64,000 nt of DNA from Nectonema munidae (taxonomy: Eukaryota; Nematomorpha; Nectonematoida; Nectonematidae), in assembly GCA_030549495.1 (NCBI GenBank), contig JAUIRK010000916.1, positions 1,029,001-1,093,000 of the forward strand, written 5' to 3'. Position numbers and translations under genes: made by a program. Within the stretch, counting starts at the first letter, position 1. Each line of letters opens with the position of its first letter. The notes under the pieces are model-generated. The model searched no databases. It saw only the letters and a list, made by a program, of their open reading frames with translations, and had not been told where the DNA came from. Shown here piece after piece: positions 47,541-59,984 of the stretch.

Positions 47541-50500
47541 ATCTATTCTTCTTATTCTTCTTTTGCAGCTTTACCCGTTTCTATATGGGATCGCTGTTTG
47601 CGATGAGTATCTTCCATCTTCTCCTGTCCAAAGCCAGTTCGCAGTCTTTTTTCAAGTCAATCTTCTTCTTCCTGCCATCAGCTACAACACAATCCATCCG
47701 TCTCATCTTTGGTTTTCCCCTTCTTCTTTTGCCTTCTACATCTTGCTCCATCATCTTTCTCTCAATACTTTCTTCACCTTTTCTAAAATATGGCCAAACC
47801 ATCTCAAGCGCTCTTCTTCCATCTTATTCCCCATTCTTGTGACTTTGACACTTTTCCTAATTACTTAGTTCTTTATTCTATCTTTTCTGTTCACTCCATT
47901 CATCCATCTTAGCATCTTCATTTCAGCAACTTCTAATTTCTTTTCATTGCTTTTCTTTACTGCCAAGGTCTCCAGTCCATATAGCATAGCAGGTCTTATG
48001 ACTGTTTTGTAAATTTTTCCTTTAAGTTTGATAGGCATTTTTCTGTCAGAAAGTACTCCTGAAACATCACGCCAATTTTTCCAACCTGACTGAATTCTTC
48101 TATTTATCTCCACATCTTCTCTGCCATTTTCCATCATAGTTGAACCAAGATATCTGAAATGTTTTACTCTTCTTATTACTTCTCCCTCTATCTTTAAACC
48201 TTTCATATTATCATCAATATCATCATGTACATTCCTATCATTCATTACTAGATACTCTGTCTTGTTTATATTTATTTTTAAACCCCTGCTTTCTAAAACT
48301 TGAACCCACTTTTCAAGTTTTCTTTCAACTCCTTCTTTTGTTTCACTAACTAAAACTACATCATCGGCTTACATAATTTCCCAATGCATTTCCTCTTTTA
48401 ATTCATCAGTAATAACATCGAATACTATATTGAAAACAAAAGGGCTAAGACTTGATCCTTGGTGTAGACCAATTTTTACATTAAACTCTTCTGTTTTGCC
48501 TACAATTGTTTTAACACCGGTTTTAACATTTTCATACATTTTCATAATTAGTTTTACATATTTTTCAGGCACGAACTTTTTCCTTAAGCATCTCCATACT
48601 TCTTGTCTTGGTAATCTATCATATGCTTTCTCAAGATTAACAAATACTGCATGTAGCTCTTTTTGCTTTTCCCCAAATTTTTCCCACATCTGTCTCATTA
48701 TAAAAATTGCATTTATTGTTCCCTTCTCAGGCATGAAACCAAATTGGCTCTCTCGTATTCTCACCATTTTTCTTAGTCTAATTTCTATTATTTTTTCAAA
48801 AACTTTCATTGTGTGAGATAAAAGTTTTATCCCTCTGTAATTTGAACAATCTTGAACATTTCCTTTATTTTTGAAAATTGGAACGATCATACTTTTTCCC
48901 CACTCCTGTGGTATTGCCTCTTGCTGTACAATCTTTTTCAATAATCTCCATAAGATATTGACTCCTTCTTCTCCTAAAGCTTTCCACACTTCAACGGGTA
49001 TAGAATCGACCCCTACCATTTTGTTTTTTTCATCTTTTTCAGGGCAACTTCAACTTCACACCTTTTTATTTCTTCTATTGGTCCTTGACAAACAAATCCG
49101 TCTTCAAAATACTTTCAGGAGTTTTCTTCATTAAGAAACCTAGAAAAATATTCTTTCCATCTTTCAAGAATTTTAGGTTTACTTTTTACGACTTTACCTT
49201 CTGCGTCCTTTAACTCTTTAATATGATTGAGGTCCTTGGTTTCTTTGTTTCTAAGCTTAGCCAGCCAATAGACTTTCTTTTGTCCTTGCGGGGTTTCTAA
49301 ATCTTCATAAATACATTGACACGCCTTTGCTTTCGCCACAGCAACTTCCTTCTTTGCTTGCTTTTTCACCCATTCAAACTCATCTTTATCTTCCTTTCTT
49401 CTTGATTTTTCCCACTTTTTCTTAGCATTTTTCTTTTCCTTCAGTTTTTCCTGTAAACTTGGAATCCACCACCACTGTTGCTTAAAGTTTGCATTTTTAG
49501 CAGAGGACATTCCTAAGACTTCAACCGCTGTGCTTCTAATTATATTTGAATTTTTGTTCCACCACTTATTGACTTTGTCTATGCTATCATCGAGTCTTTA
49601 TAAAACTTTAATCTTAAATTCTTTTAGTTTTTCTTCTTTTAACAGCTCTCTCCACTTTATTATCCTTTCAACCAAATTTTTCCTTGGTTTTGGGACACTC
49701 ATGAGAAGACTAACAACCAATAACCTATGCTGTACAGCAACATGATCTCCGGGAATGACTGTGCAATCGACCACTTCTTTTATTTTCGATCTTTTATACA
49801 ACATAAAATCAATCTGAGCCACACTTACACCACTTTTGTATGTGATTAGATGTTCTTTCTTTTTCTTGAAAAAAGTGTTAGCAATCATCATGTCAGATGC
49901 ATTAGCAACTTCTATTACTCTTTCTCCATCTTTGTTCCGACATCCGTAACCGTGGCCTCCATGTACTCTTTCTATACGTTTATTTTCTTGGCCTATATGT
50001 CCATTCAAATCTCGTCCTAATACTAGTCTATCTTCAGCAGGAATACTTACTAACATTGCTTCTAATTGTCTCCAAAAGACTTCTTTAACTTCTTCACTAA
50101 CTCCACATTGTCGTGCATATGCAGTTATAACATGCAAAGGAATTTGACCGTAGAGAATTTTTATACTCATCAACCTATCCCCTTCTCTTTAAACCATAAA
50201 AAGACTTTCTTTCATTAAAGGTGATAGTATTATACCGACTCCATTTTTCCCTTAGCTGATGCGCTCCTGTAGGTAGGTAGGTAGGTAGGAGATATCTAAG
50301 CACTTTCCAACGTTGGTTGATATGCTTGCATTAATTGCTAACTTGGGGATTTGTAAGGATGGGTATTGGGTTTAGGATCTAAAGTAGAAATGAGAAAGCT
50401 TGGTGAGGTGAAAAGAGTATAAATTAGGTTGCCTGTGTGTGATTATGCAAGGTGTTTAATAAGGGTGGGGTTAAGTGTTGGTGAGTAGAGAGTAATGGTT

Positions 50501-52465
50501 CTATTATATTAAGGAAAAGAGATGTCGTGAATGATTTTGGGGTATGATAAGAATTTTAGTAGAGAGGAGGGAAGATCTTTTATATATAAATAAGTTTTTT
50601 CAATGAGTTTGGTTCGTTCTGATGAGAATATTGGGCAATAGAGGATAATGTGAATTGGAGTTTCAATGTGAGGGCAGCCGAATCTGCAGAAAGGATTAGA
50701 GTGCAAATTAAAATTGTAGAAGTAAGCGTAACAAGGGCAATGTGAGGTGAACCATCTTATAATGTTGCGAATAAGAGTAATGTTTTTATTTAGTGCAAAT
50801 TGGGATAAGGGAGTAGGTATGTTATTTGAGTGAAGTCATTCGTTTGTAGTTGAGGTATTTATGGATGTTTCAAAGGTGGAAAGAGGGAGGGCGTGGGTTA
50901 AGACATGTTGTGGTGTTATGGATATGGATTTACATAGGAGATCTACTAAAAAATTTTCAAAGGACACCAGAAAAGTTTAATTGAGAAATGGTTGCTTAGG
51001 TTGATTAATTTCTTGGCTAGGTTTAATGTTGAAAGGGGAATTTTTCTGTTAAGTTGTAGGTCTTTAATTATGTTTTGAGAGTCTGTGAAAAAGATTATGT
51101 GCTTGAATTTGGATGTAAAGAAGGTTAGGTTATCAAAGATGTGATTGCATGATGTTAGAAGTGCTAGGGTTTCAGTTTCGTATGCGGAGGTGTTATTGTC
51201 TGTCTGCATTTGTTGTGTGAAGAAAGGAGTGCTTGTGTTATGATTGAAAAAGGCGCATGCAGCGGTTGCTTTGTTGCGTGATTTTGAACCGTCGGTAAAA
51301 ATTGAGAGTTTGTAGTGCGCATTTGAGTCGCGTTGATGTTTTATGGAGTTCAGTGCTAAGAATTTGTGGTGGCATATATGAGTTGAGTATGGGGTCGATT
51401 TCGATGGGTGAACTAGGGAGTATGGATGTAAGTGTGGTAAAACTTGTCAGTGAGTAAGTTGTGGCATATATTGTTCAAGAAGGGAATTGAAAAAGTTGAG
51501 TGAGGGCGAGGTGTTAGTTGAGTAAATGTTCGTGAAGTTATGTGGAGCTGGTGTAGAGTGGAAGGTAGTAAGATATTTTTTAATTATGTTTTTCTTAAGG
51601 TTTAGGTGTAAGGGTAGAGTATGTGTAAGAAGTTCAAGTTTTGCTGTAGAAGTAGTGTGAAATGCGTTTGTTATTGTGAGTAAGCAAAGGCGGTGTATTT
51701 TGTTGAGGTGGGTCAGTGAATTTTGGAATTTGAGTGAGCTACACCAGGCAAGTGAGCCATATTGTATGACTGGAAGTATGATAGATTTGTAGATGTACTT
51801 AGAGATTTTTGGATGAAGACCCCATTTGTATGAGATAGCTTTTCTTAGAGAGAATAATGTTGGTGAGAGTTTTGTGTATATGTTTTTGAGGTGGAGTGTA
51901 AATTTTAGATTAGATTGAAATGTGACGCCTAGATATTTTATGTGTGATTCAGGAGTGAGTGCTGTTGATGTGTTTAGTTTCAGTGGTAGTGGAGTTATTC
52001 TTTTTCGTGTGAAGTGTATAAGTTTTAGTTTGTTTGAGTTGAAGGAGACTTTGTAGTTGGTGGCCATTGTTTTTATTTGTGTGATTAGATCAGCAGTGCG
52101 ATTGATGTTGTTTAGTTGTAGTGTGTTTGAGAAGATGAATAAGATGTCATCAGAGTAGTATTGGTCAAAGTTGGATTTTGAGTTGATAAAATTAAGAATG
52201 GGGTGATGAGGATTAGCCATAGGATATCTGGTAGGCTACCCCCTTGCGGAGTGGATAGAGTTAGTTTCTGAATGTATGTATTCATAATATGCTCCTGTAA
52301 TAAAATTTAAAACCTTCATCTAGCTCTTTTGCTTTATTGCCTTTCCATCTTGTCTCTTGTAAACATAACATATCTAAACTTCTCGTCTTCATAAGTTCAA
52401 CCAACTCTCTTCCACGACCTTTCATAGTTCCAACATTTAAACTTCCAATTTTCAATTTACTTTAA
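47541..52465 (-). pseudogene. RTE-type LINE (endonuclease + reverse transcriptase), broken and interrupted
   Basis: The minus strand begins near 52460 with KLKIGSLNVGTMKGRGRELV, MLCLQETRWKGNKA (endonuclease start). After the nested insertion it resumes GVGIILSPLMKES and IPLHVITAYARQCGVSEEVK, then LVLGRDLNGHIG, SGVSVAQIDFMLYKR and VIPGDHVAVQHRLL. The RT follows: SIPVEVWKALGEEG, VPIFKNKGNVQDCSNYRGIK, SQFGFMPEKGTINAIF, FVNLEKAYDRLPRQEVW, GLHQGSSLSPFVFNIVFDVI, then M*ADDVVLVSE, where the Tyr codon of the YADD box is TAA. FRYLGSTMMENG, MLRWMNGVNRKDRI and RRGKPKMRRMDCVV end it near an ANSDPI block. Motor residues are typical of RTE. Several frame breaks and stops make it inactive. Confidence 0.93.
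50272..52290 (-). mobile_element. R1/Jockey-like LINE, 5'-truncated, nested in the RTE
   Basis: Flanked by the 9-bp duplication GCTCCTGTA (50263-50271 and 52291-52299), with a (CTAC)n tail on the 3' side, so the borders are exact. The surviving part starts at the RT box STPQGGSLPDILW, then YYSDDILFIFS (catalytic box), IKYLGVTFQSNLKF, LPVIQYGSLAWCSSLKF. An RNase H region follows (TSAYETETLALL, HIIFFTDSQNIIKDL) and a C-terminal zinc finger, NPFCRFGCPHIETPIHII then LYCPIF. It is 5'-truncated at the RT and carries stops, so dead. The first 257 codons of the RT part remain open. Confidence 0.92.
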
Positions 52466-52624
52466 ATTAAATCTATTAATTGTATTAAATAAACAATAAA
52501 ATTAAAATCACTGCTCTCGAAACATAGGATCATTGGAAGAGTGTTTTTTTCGAGGGAATCGATAATAAAAGGTTGATAAAAAATATCTTCACCTTTGAAT
52601 TCACAATATTAGGATTGGTTATGG

Positions 52625-52814
52625 CAGTGGCGTAGCCAGAGGGGGGGCAAGGGGGCAGTGCTCCCTCCCCCCCCCCCCTCCAAATAACTTTTCTGCCCCC
52701 CAAATAATTTTATTTCCAATATGCTTGCCCCCCCCCCCCCCTAAATTCCTTGCATGCCCCCCTAAATTCCTTGCATCCCCCCCCCCCAACTTCCATTTTT
52801 TGGCTACGCCACTG
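52625..52814. mobile_element. 190-bp MITE, CAGTGGCGTAGCCA termini
   Basis: CAGTGGCGTAGCCA at the left is mirrored by TGGCTACGCCACTG at the right; flanks are GTTATGG and GTTATGA, close to a hAT-style duplication. The interior is an unusual series of C and G runs with CCTAAATTCCTTGCAT repeated twice. Confidence 0.88.
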
Positions 52815-53785
52815 GTTATGAGAATATCATGCTACAGAAAAATACACTAAAGATACAAATATGCTAAAAATCAATAACTGTTTACCACCGCATTGTACAT
52901 TAATATAAAATTAGCCAACCAGAAGCGAGTTCATCATATAGAACAAAAATACACACAAAAGATACAACTATGCAAATAACTCATAACACCATATAAAAAA
53001 ACACACAAAACGCAGTAGGACTTTTTACACAAATACACACTATTTATTAAAATAAAAAGATACACAGATATTTAAGTATGGACGAGGACTGTCAATGGAT
53101 TTTTATATATTTTTTATGTCTTCCATTATCTTACTAGGCCACACATATTAGCTATAATTTAAATTAAATAATTATTTTGTATTATCAAACTACCTATTAT
53201 AAAATAATTATATTATTATTATTTTCAAATAATTATTATATTTAAGTTATTATAATATAAACAATTCAAATTTAGTTTGTATTTGGGTGGGGCGTGACTA
53301 ATTTGTGCCAATTTTTAGCACATAATTTTAATCTTATATATTAAATAATACTTTAAAACTAATATTCATTTAATTTCAAGAATTTTCTTTGCTTAAATTT
53401 TTTTATAGTAATTAGTAATGTTTTTTCAAGTTTTTCAATTTTTCAAAACTAAAATTTAAATGCTCTTTCGTTTAAATTCGCAATTTCAAAATTAGTAACA
53501 CTTTCAAATTAACTTTTAATATTAAATACTATCTTTTTTCTTATCTAATAATATTCTTTGTGATTATAATTCATTGATCATTTCTAAATTTCATGACCTT
53601 ATTTTTAAATGCTATTTTCTAACATTATATTGTTTAGTGATCGATGTAACGAACAGATTAACTATAATTTAACAATATTTTTATTTTAAATAAAATTTTC
53701 AAACATTTAACAATTTTTGTTCGAATTTTTTGACTAGAATCTTTCAGATTTATGATAAAATTTTCAAAATTCGTAAAATTGTAAT
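52815..53785. other. AT-rich stretch, nothing recognised
   Basis: Strongly AT-rich with ATTATT runs near 53200; no gene or element ends seen. Confidence 0.45.
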
Positions 53786-54454
53786 GTATAATATATAAGC
53801 AGATAATTTATAGAAAATAAGATAAAGAGAAAATAATAAAGAGATAATTTTTTCTGTGTTGTTAATATATAGGCTTTTAACAATGTCAAAACCTAATAAA
53901 GTTTCTCCTTTAGATTAATTAATATATATTCACGTTTTAAATTATATTTATAAGTTTTTTTCCTAATAACTTTAAATTTACACCACCTCGTTCAACCATT
54001 CGTTGGCTATCAGGCCATTGTCCATGCAAAGCATAACTTTTCCGAATTAAAGTAAGCGAAAATCCATACTGTCGTTTCGGATGCGACACAATAGAAACGC
54101 CATACCACCTCATATTCACATGTCAAATCTTCTCTTATCATCGCCAAGATCTTCTATTTCGCTGCCTTTCTTTACTTAATAGATCTCCAACAACACTCGC
54201 AGATCTTCTGTTACATCCAACACTACTAAAATCCCTAGCTACCCTCATTGACACCATTGAAACAACTCTCACCACCGTAGATAACCCTATAAAATCTGCT
54301 TTTCTCTTCTACTTTTAGGACAACCTATCTCTACCAACATCTGCATCTTCCTTAACAAACTCTCAAGCTTACGCGAGCATATCAGCTCACGCTGGAAAGT
54401 GCTTTGAAATCTACCTTCCTACCTACCTACTTAATAACTTCAAAATATGTTGTT
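53786..54454 (+). repeat. LINE-derived dispersed repeat, copy 2, with LINE C-terminus
   Basis: 53786-53975 matches 10283-10457. Then comes a LINE 3' end: plus-strand reading RWLSGHCPCKAYLFRIKVSE, NPYCRFGCDTIETPYHLIFT then CQIF is the zinc-finger C-terminus of the same R1/Jockey-like family as 50509-50706. It ends GCATATCAGC..GGAAAGTGCTTTGA and CCTACCTACC. TAATAACTT occurs on both sides of this LINE piece, a likely target duplication. The trailing AAAATATGTTGTTAA matches copy 1. Confidence 0.78.
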
Positions 54455-55940
54455 AATATCAATAAAAAAAGAGATTTTCCTTTTTCAATTTTTTATATAA
54501 ATTTCCTATTTTTTTCGAAAAAAATACAAATATATTTAATTAAATATAATGCAAAATTGTAGCCATGCTTTTAGGCAATATTAAGTTTGTGTGATAAAAA
54601 GCCTAATTTTATACAGATAATAAGGCACATAAAAATTAATCAAAAGTTACTACCGATCATAGAATATAATAGTCATACCGATTAATAGAATACCGATCGT
54701 AATAATTCCTCCCATTGTCCAGGTATGGGACACAAAAATAAGATTATTCATTCCTTGGGTAAGATACAGACAATTAATAAAAACCATTCGATGCAAGCTA
54801 CTTCTATTTTTACCAGCGTAGATTTTTTATTCTAAAGTTCAGAAAATTCAATAAGTTATCATCTACGACAAGGGCAAGGAATTAATATAAAACTTTGGAA
54901 AATTTATTTATCGATGTTAACAATTAACGTGACATAAATGTAAGTTTTGACAGAAACAAAATAATTTGAGAGTTGGAATACAATAAAAATATAATGAATT
55001 TTCAAATCTAAACATGGTATTATTTTTGAAATATTTAATATCTAAGCTAATTATCTAAATATTTAATGCTAAGCTAATATCTTTCAAATTTCTGTGTGTG
55101 CTTTGCATTGTCGTCAACGCCATTTTATATTGTTCTTAATATTAAGTGATTTTTGTCTAAATTAAATTTCCACAAAGAGTGGCTAAAGATTTATGAGATT
55201 TGGTTTAGTATAATCTTATTCTCCATCATAATTGGATTTAATCCAATCATAATTTAGCCATAAAACCTTATTGAAAATTGGTCTGAAGTATATACTGATT
55301 TAACACATTCACGAAACCCATATATTTATTATAACTTAATTCTCTATTGAATCGTATCTATATTTTTGGGTGTCATTTTTTGCCCAAATAAACAATCCTG
55401 AAGTATTTCAAAAAAATTACAAATATTTTTTTACTTTTTTATTTTAGTTGAAAAATTAAAATAAACCAAGATCTCAAACTTTTACAAAACTTATTTTTTC
55501 AATTAAATTAAACATTATATGATTAACGTTTTAAATCAACGTTTTAAACTAAATAGAATGAAATTTTTTGTTTATTAATTTTAAGCTAAAAGATCGGAAT
55601 AATTTATATTTATAACTTTTGAAATTTTATTTTATCAAAAGAAAAAATTTTATTTTATAAAAATTATGTTATGAAAAAAATTTGTATGCATCTGCTTTTA
55701 AATAATTCAGTGGTTGATTATAACCAATGATTCGTTAATTTTTTTCGTCTTAAGTTAATCAAAAATCAAAACAGTTCTTTTAAAAAACGTATATAAATTA
55801 AACTATAAAAATAATTATAGTTAGTGCGTTAATTAATTAGTTGATGATACTGCTATAATGGCATTAACTATATTTATCATTGGTTGTTCAATAAATTTAA
55901 AATAATGTTATTTTACATATTTTTTTTAATTTAGATACAA
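54455..55940. other. AT-rich stretch, nothing recognised
   Basis: No coding similarity or clear terminal repeats; the left terminus of the MULE relic may lie inside, but no inverted repeat was identified. Confidence 0.4.
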
Positions 55941-58660
55941 ATGAATCTTTCATGTGAAATTTGTAAAGCTATTATACAAGGGAAATCTATAAAGTGTTAT
56001 CATTGTTCATCTTATTTTCATTTAAAATGTAAAAATATGATTATGAAATTCATGTATTTGATTCTGGATTGCCTTTTATTTGCTCTTCATGTAAAACTGA
56101 CAATGGGAAATACGATTTTTCAAAAGCTCTAGAAAGATTAAGTAAAACATTTGGCATCAATAGAAGTCAGGAAGCAGCAAGTATAGAAAAAATATTTTTA
56201 AGGAGCAAATCATCAAATATTGACTTTAAATCTTTCAAGGATGTAGAGATTGATTTTAATTCCTTAGATACTTTAAGTAAAACGGATTTTAAGACAGGAT
56301 TCAAAACTATCAAGTCTACAGGAAATGGCAACGGTTGCCTTTCTATTTTTCTTAAGGGTGATGAGACGTTATCATTATATTTAAGACTGATAACCTCTAT
56401 AGAATTTATTTCTAACCTTGAAAAATATAAAATTTGTCAGAAAAATTCAAATATAGAATGTTTCTTCTCTCATTCAAGACGAATTACGCAACTGATGCGT
56501 GAACTATTCATGGTCATCTGCTTATACAATGAAAGTAGCAGCTTCTGCAATAGGTCATAATATAAGAAGTGTTTATCCGCAAATTTATACAAAAACAGAT
56601 TAAATTGTCCAAATCTTGAATACCACATTTGAGCCTCTTGAAAAGCAGCAAAAATACTATAAATCTTTTATGGAGCAGATTAGGCCCGATTAAACCTAGA
56701 TTTTAGACATCAAATCATTTTTTATTGATAGTTGAAAATATTGTTCTCATAGGTAATCCAAATTTTTCTAAATATTTAACCGAATTCTAAATTTTCATGT
56801 CCAAAAGAAAAAGAAAGCGACATTAATGAAACTAGCTGTACAAGTTTTCTTAATTTTTTCCTGAAAGAATATGACTACTGTCAAAATCTATCAGAAAGTA
56901 GTAAATCTAATACTTTAAAAATGTTACCCTTACGAATTGATAGTCTTATAAAACCACTAAATAACAGGTTTTTGTCTAGTAATCAGGTAGTGAGCAAACT
57001 GATTTCACCCTTGGAATGCTTTAACAAAAATGTTTCTAAATTTTTGGAAAATAAGTATTATATCGCTAGACAAAATAACTTTAAGAGAGGTTTTTGTGGT
57101 GCTTGGATTCAAAATTCGCAAAAAATGGGGTTCATAAGTGAAAACAACGAGCATATATTTAAAAAAAAATATATTTTTGTTAAGATACATAACAAATTTA
57201 TTCCATTAAACCCTCAACCAAAAAAAAGAAGAAATTGTTGTATTAGTACATTATTACTCAAATCTAAAGCGCAAGATTGATTATAGAAGAATTTTATGGA
57301 TTGAAAACTATAAGAATAATAAAGACCAAAAATATCTGTGGGAATATATACGATTTAAACCAACTACAGTCTCACATCATGGTAATGCAAAAACAAATCA
57401 AGAATATATTAGAACAAATGTAGTAACAAAAAACATTCTGTCTCAGTTAAAAACGATTAAGTAAAATATTATTTTGATTCTGAAATTGAACCCCCGAGTG
57501 ATTCAAAGTATATTCGTAACCTGAAATACAACAAAGAAAAGGCAAATTCATCTTTTATTTATAACAACAATATTGCAGATGGCATTCAAAATATTATTAC
57601 AATGATGACAGCCGGACATCCTTTTATAAAAGAAATAAATATAACTTCATGCGGGCTTCCTTGCCTTATTTGCTATACAGATACGCAATTGTTACATATA
57701 AAAAAAAATCTATTTCTTCTGGATCAACTATTTTGGGAATTGATAGGACATTTAATTTAGGTCCCTGTTTTGTGACAGACACTGTTTTCAATGATGGGGA
57801 TTTAAAAAGAAAATTCACAGAAACCTGTCCAATTTTTCTCGGTCCATTATTTTTACATTGGGATGCAAAATTTGAATCTTATTCAAAAATTTTCCTCATT
57901 TATCTATAATATTTTTAAAATGTCAAATTGGAATTATCTTTAGATGATTTAGTTTTAGGCAGTGATCAAAATAAAGCGATAATTAAAGAAATCAAATTGT
58001 TTTTCCCGATGTACTCTTAGTATTATGTCATAGGCATCATCTAGAAAAGAATATATTGAGATATGTTAAAAATAAAATAGGCATGGATGATAAAAATAGT
58101 AAAAAATACTTAAATACGCTTTTAGGAGATTCGGGTTTGCCTAATGCTCAAAACTACATTGATTTTAACATTATTAAACAGAAAATAATCTGTCAATACT
58201 CGAAAACGATAGGTATATGAAGAATACCTGGAAGGAAATATACCAGAAATCGACAACTACATTTATGAACCTAAACAAAAAAGGAATTGTTCCTAAAAAT
58301 TGGAAGAATAATAATTGTGAAGCTATTAAAAATGTTTATCAAATATAGAGTGGAAAAGTAAGAAACTGTTTGATCTGATTGAAAGTTTACACAGTGAGGT
58401 AAAATATTAAGAATATTTAGTTAAATATGCGTTGTTTGGGTATTGAGATCTTAAAATTTCAGAAAGTTCTCAATTCAAAGTGTTTACAAAACTAGAATGG
58501 GATAATATGAGCAAGAATGATCAAGAGGATTTTCAAAAAAATTTTAAACAATAATTCAGAAAAACTTACATTTTCAACTGATAAGAAATTAATGCTAAAA
58601 ATCTCCTAACGTTGCTTCAAAACCGGGAAAAAGAAAACTTTCAGCATCCCACGAAAAATA
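55941..58660 (+). pseudogene. MULE-type transposase relic with N-terminal PHD-like finger
   Basis: Plus-strand pieces in several frames. NLSCEICKAIIQGKSIKCYH then CSSYFHLKC and ICSSCK form a PHD-like zinc finger. Next come a linker with KSTGNGNGCLSIFLKGDETL and SLYLRLITSIEF (an OTU/vertnin-like 'GNGNCL..' motif), WIENYKNNKDQKYLWEY, and HHGNAKTNQEYIRTN. MTAGHPFIKEINITSCGLP, CLICYTDTQLLHIKK follows, then SILGIDRTFNLGPCFVTDTV (first catalytic Asp of MULE, GIDRTF), PIFLGPLFLHWDAKFESYSK, LGSDQNKAIIKEIKLFFPDV (second Asp), and LCHRHHLEKNILRYVKNKIG. NNNCEAI near 58310 may carry the final Glu. Many stops and frame changes; terminal repeats were not found. Confidence 0.82.
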
Positions 58661-58804
58661 AAGAGGCGAGCTAATTAATAATTTGCTATATTAATCCATT
58701 ATTTTTTTATATTTTGTTCTCTCATTAAATTCTGTTTATTGAATGCATAAAATACTTATTTTGTCGCATATCTTCATCCTTTTAACATTTCAGAAGATAA
58801 CAAA

Positions 58805-58850
58805 AAATTTTAGGGGTTGTCTCCCTTGTTCCACCTCTTGAGGTTTTGAA
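58805..58850 (-). repeat. Dispersed repeat shared with 31955-31995
   Basis: Reversed, this reads CAAAACCTCAAGAGGTGGAA, CAAGGGAGACAACCCC, nearly the same as CAAAACCTCAAGAGGTTGGA, CACGGGAGACAACCTC in SREBP intron 3. The nature of the repeat is unknown. Confidence 0.5.
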
Positions 58851-58885
58851 AGATATCAAAACATGTGACGATGATATATATAATA

Positions 58886-58995
58886 ATATTTCATATATCA
58901 TCATCATCATCATCATCCATTCGCCCTTCCGGGCATGGCCGTTTTCCCAGCTAACCAGGGTTGGCAATTTGTTTGCAGCTTCTTTTCCATGTATA
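58886..58995 (-). mobile_element. RTE-type LINE/SINE 3' end with (ATG)n tail
   Basis: Minus strand: GGAAAAGAAGCTGCAAACAA, TTGCCAACCCTGGTTAGCTG, GGAAAACGGCCATGCCCGGA, AGGGCGAATGG then repeated ATG triplets. This is a well-known style of RTE 3' terminus. The rest of the element is missing. Confidence 0.72.
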
Positions 58996-59984
58996 ATTTA
59001 TTTTATATAATTATATTTCATATATCAAGAAATATATTGAATATAACTTCATTAAAAATATTACAATTTATCGTGTTACTCTTTATCAAAATTTGTGAGA
59101 AACATCAACTTTAAGGATAACGTTGATATATTTGTGTATATTTATTTCCTTTTGATTTTTATTGAGTTGATTGTAAAAAAATTTCTTAATGGGACGGGAT
59201 ACATTTGTATCACTATTGATTGAATAAACCGAAAACAAGATTCATCTGTAAAAAAATTCAGATGTAGATTTAAATTTCTAGCATATTAATTTTTGAAATG
59301 TTATGTTAATAGGAATTAAATAAAACTTAAAAAAATTTATTGAAAAAAAACAAAGTTCAAATCGCTTATTGAAGCGTAAATATCAAATTTCTTTCTTCAA
59401 CTTAACCTTTGGAACATTTCTCTTAAATTTCATTTTTCAACTGTCCGTTATGAGAAAGATTTAAAACAATCTGGAATTGTTCAATTACACCTAAAAATGG
59501 ATAAAGAACATTTATGTAGAGCTAAGTATTTGTAGAAATTTTTTTTATGTTATGCATTTGTACCAACTTTTTTTTATGTTATGCATTCATATTCTTTTTT
59601 TTTTCTAACCCTATCCATCCAAGTTTAACAGGGCTGTCTTTTGTTATTTTATCCGGTCTATGTAAAATAAGCTGCAAAAATAGCTTCAAATATAAAGTTA
59701 AATAACTTTGTAAATAATTTGACAATTTAATTTAAATTTTGCATATAAACTAAATATATTATACAATATATATATTCAAAGTTACAATTAAATCTGTTCC
59801 CTAGAATATGTATGATAGCCTCTCAAACTTTTCCGAAATTTTTGGGAACCATTTTAAGGGTAAAATAAGCTGCAAATTCGACGGCCATTTTTTTCGATTT
59901 TTAAAAATGGCGAATTCTTTTATTTTCTCCTTCTAAAATATAATTACAACCATTTTCTTTCTTGTATTCTATTTCAAATTTTTT
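58996..59984. other. AT-rich stretch, nothing recognised
   Basis: Only a small local duplication (TTTTTTTTATGTTATGCATT at 59541 and 59570) was noticed. Confidence 0.45.

Noticed and set aside
47563-49134. Plus-strand hydrophobic open frames (47563-47868, 48430-48816, 48871-49134).
   Set aside because: They lie opposite the RTE reverse transcriptase and are antisense by-products.
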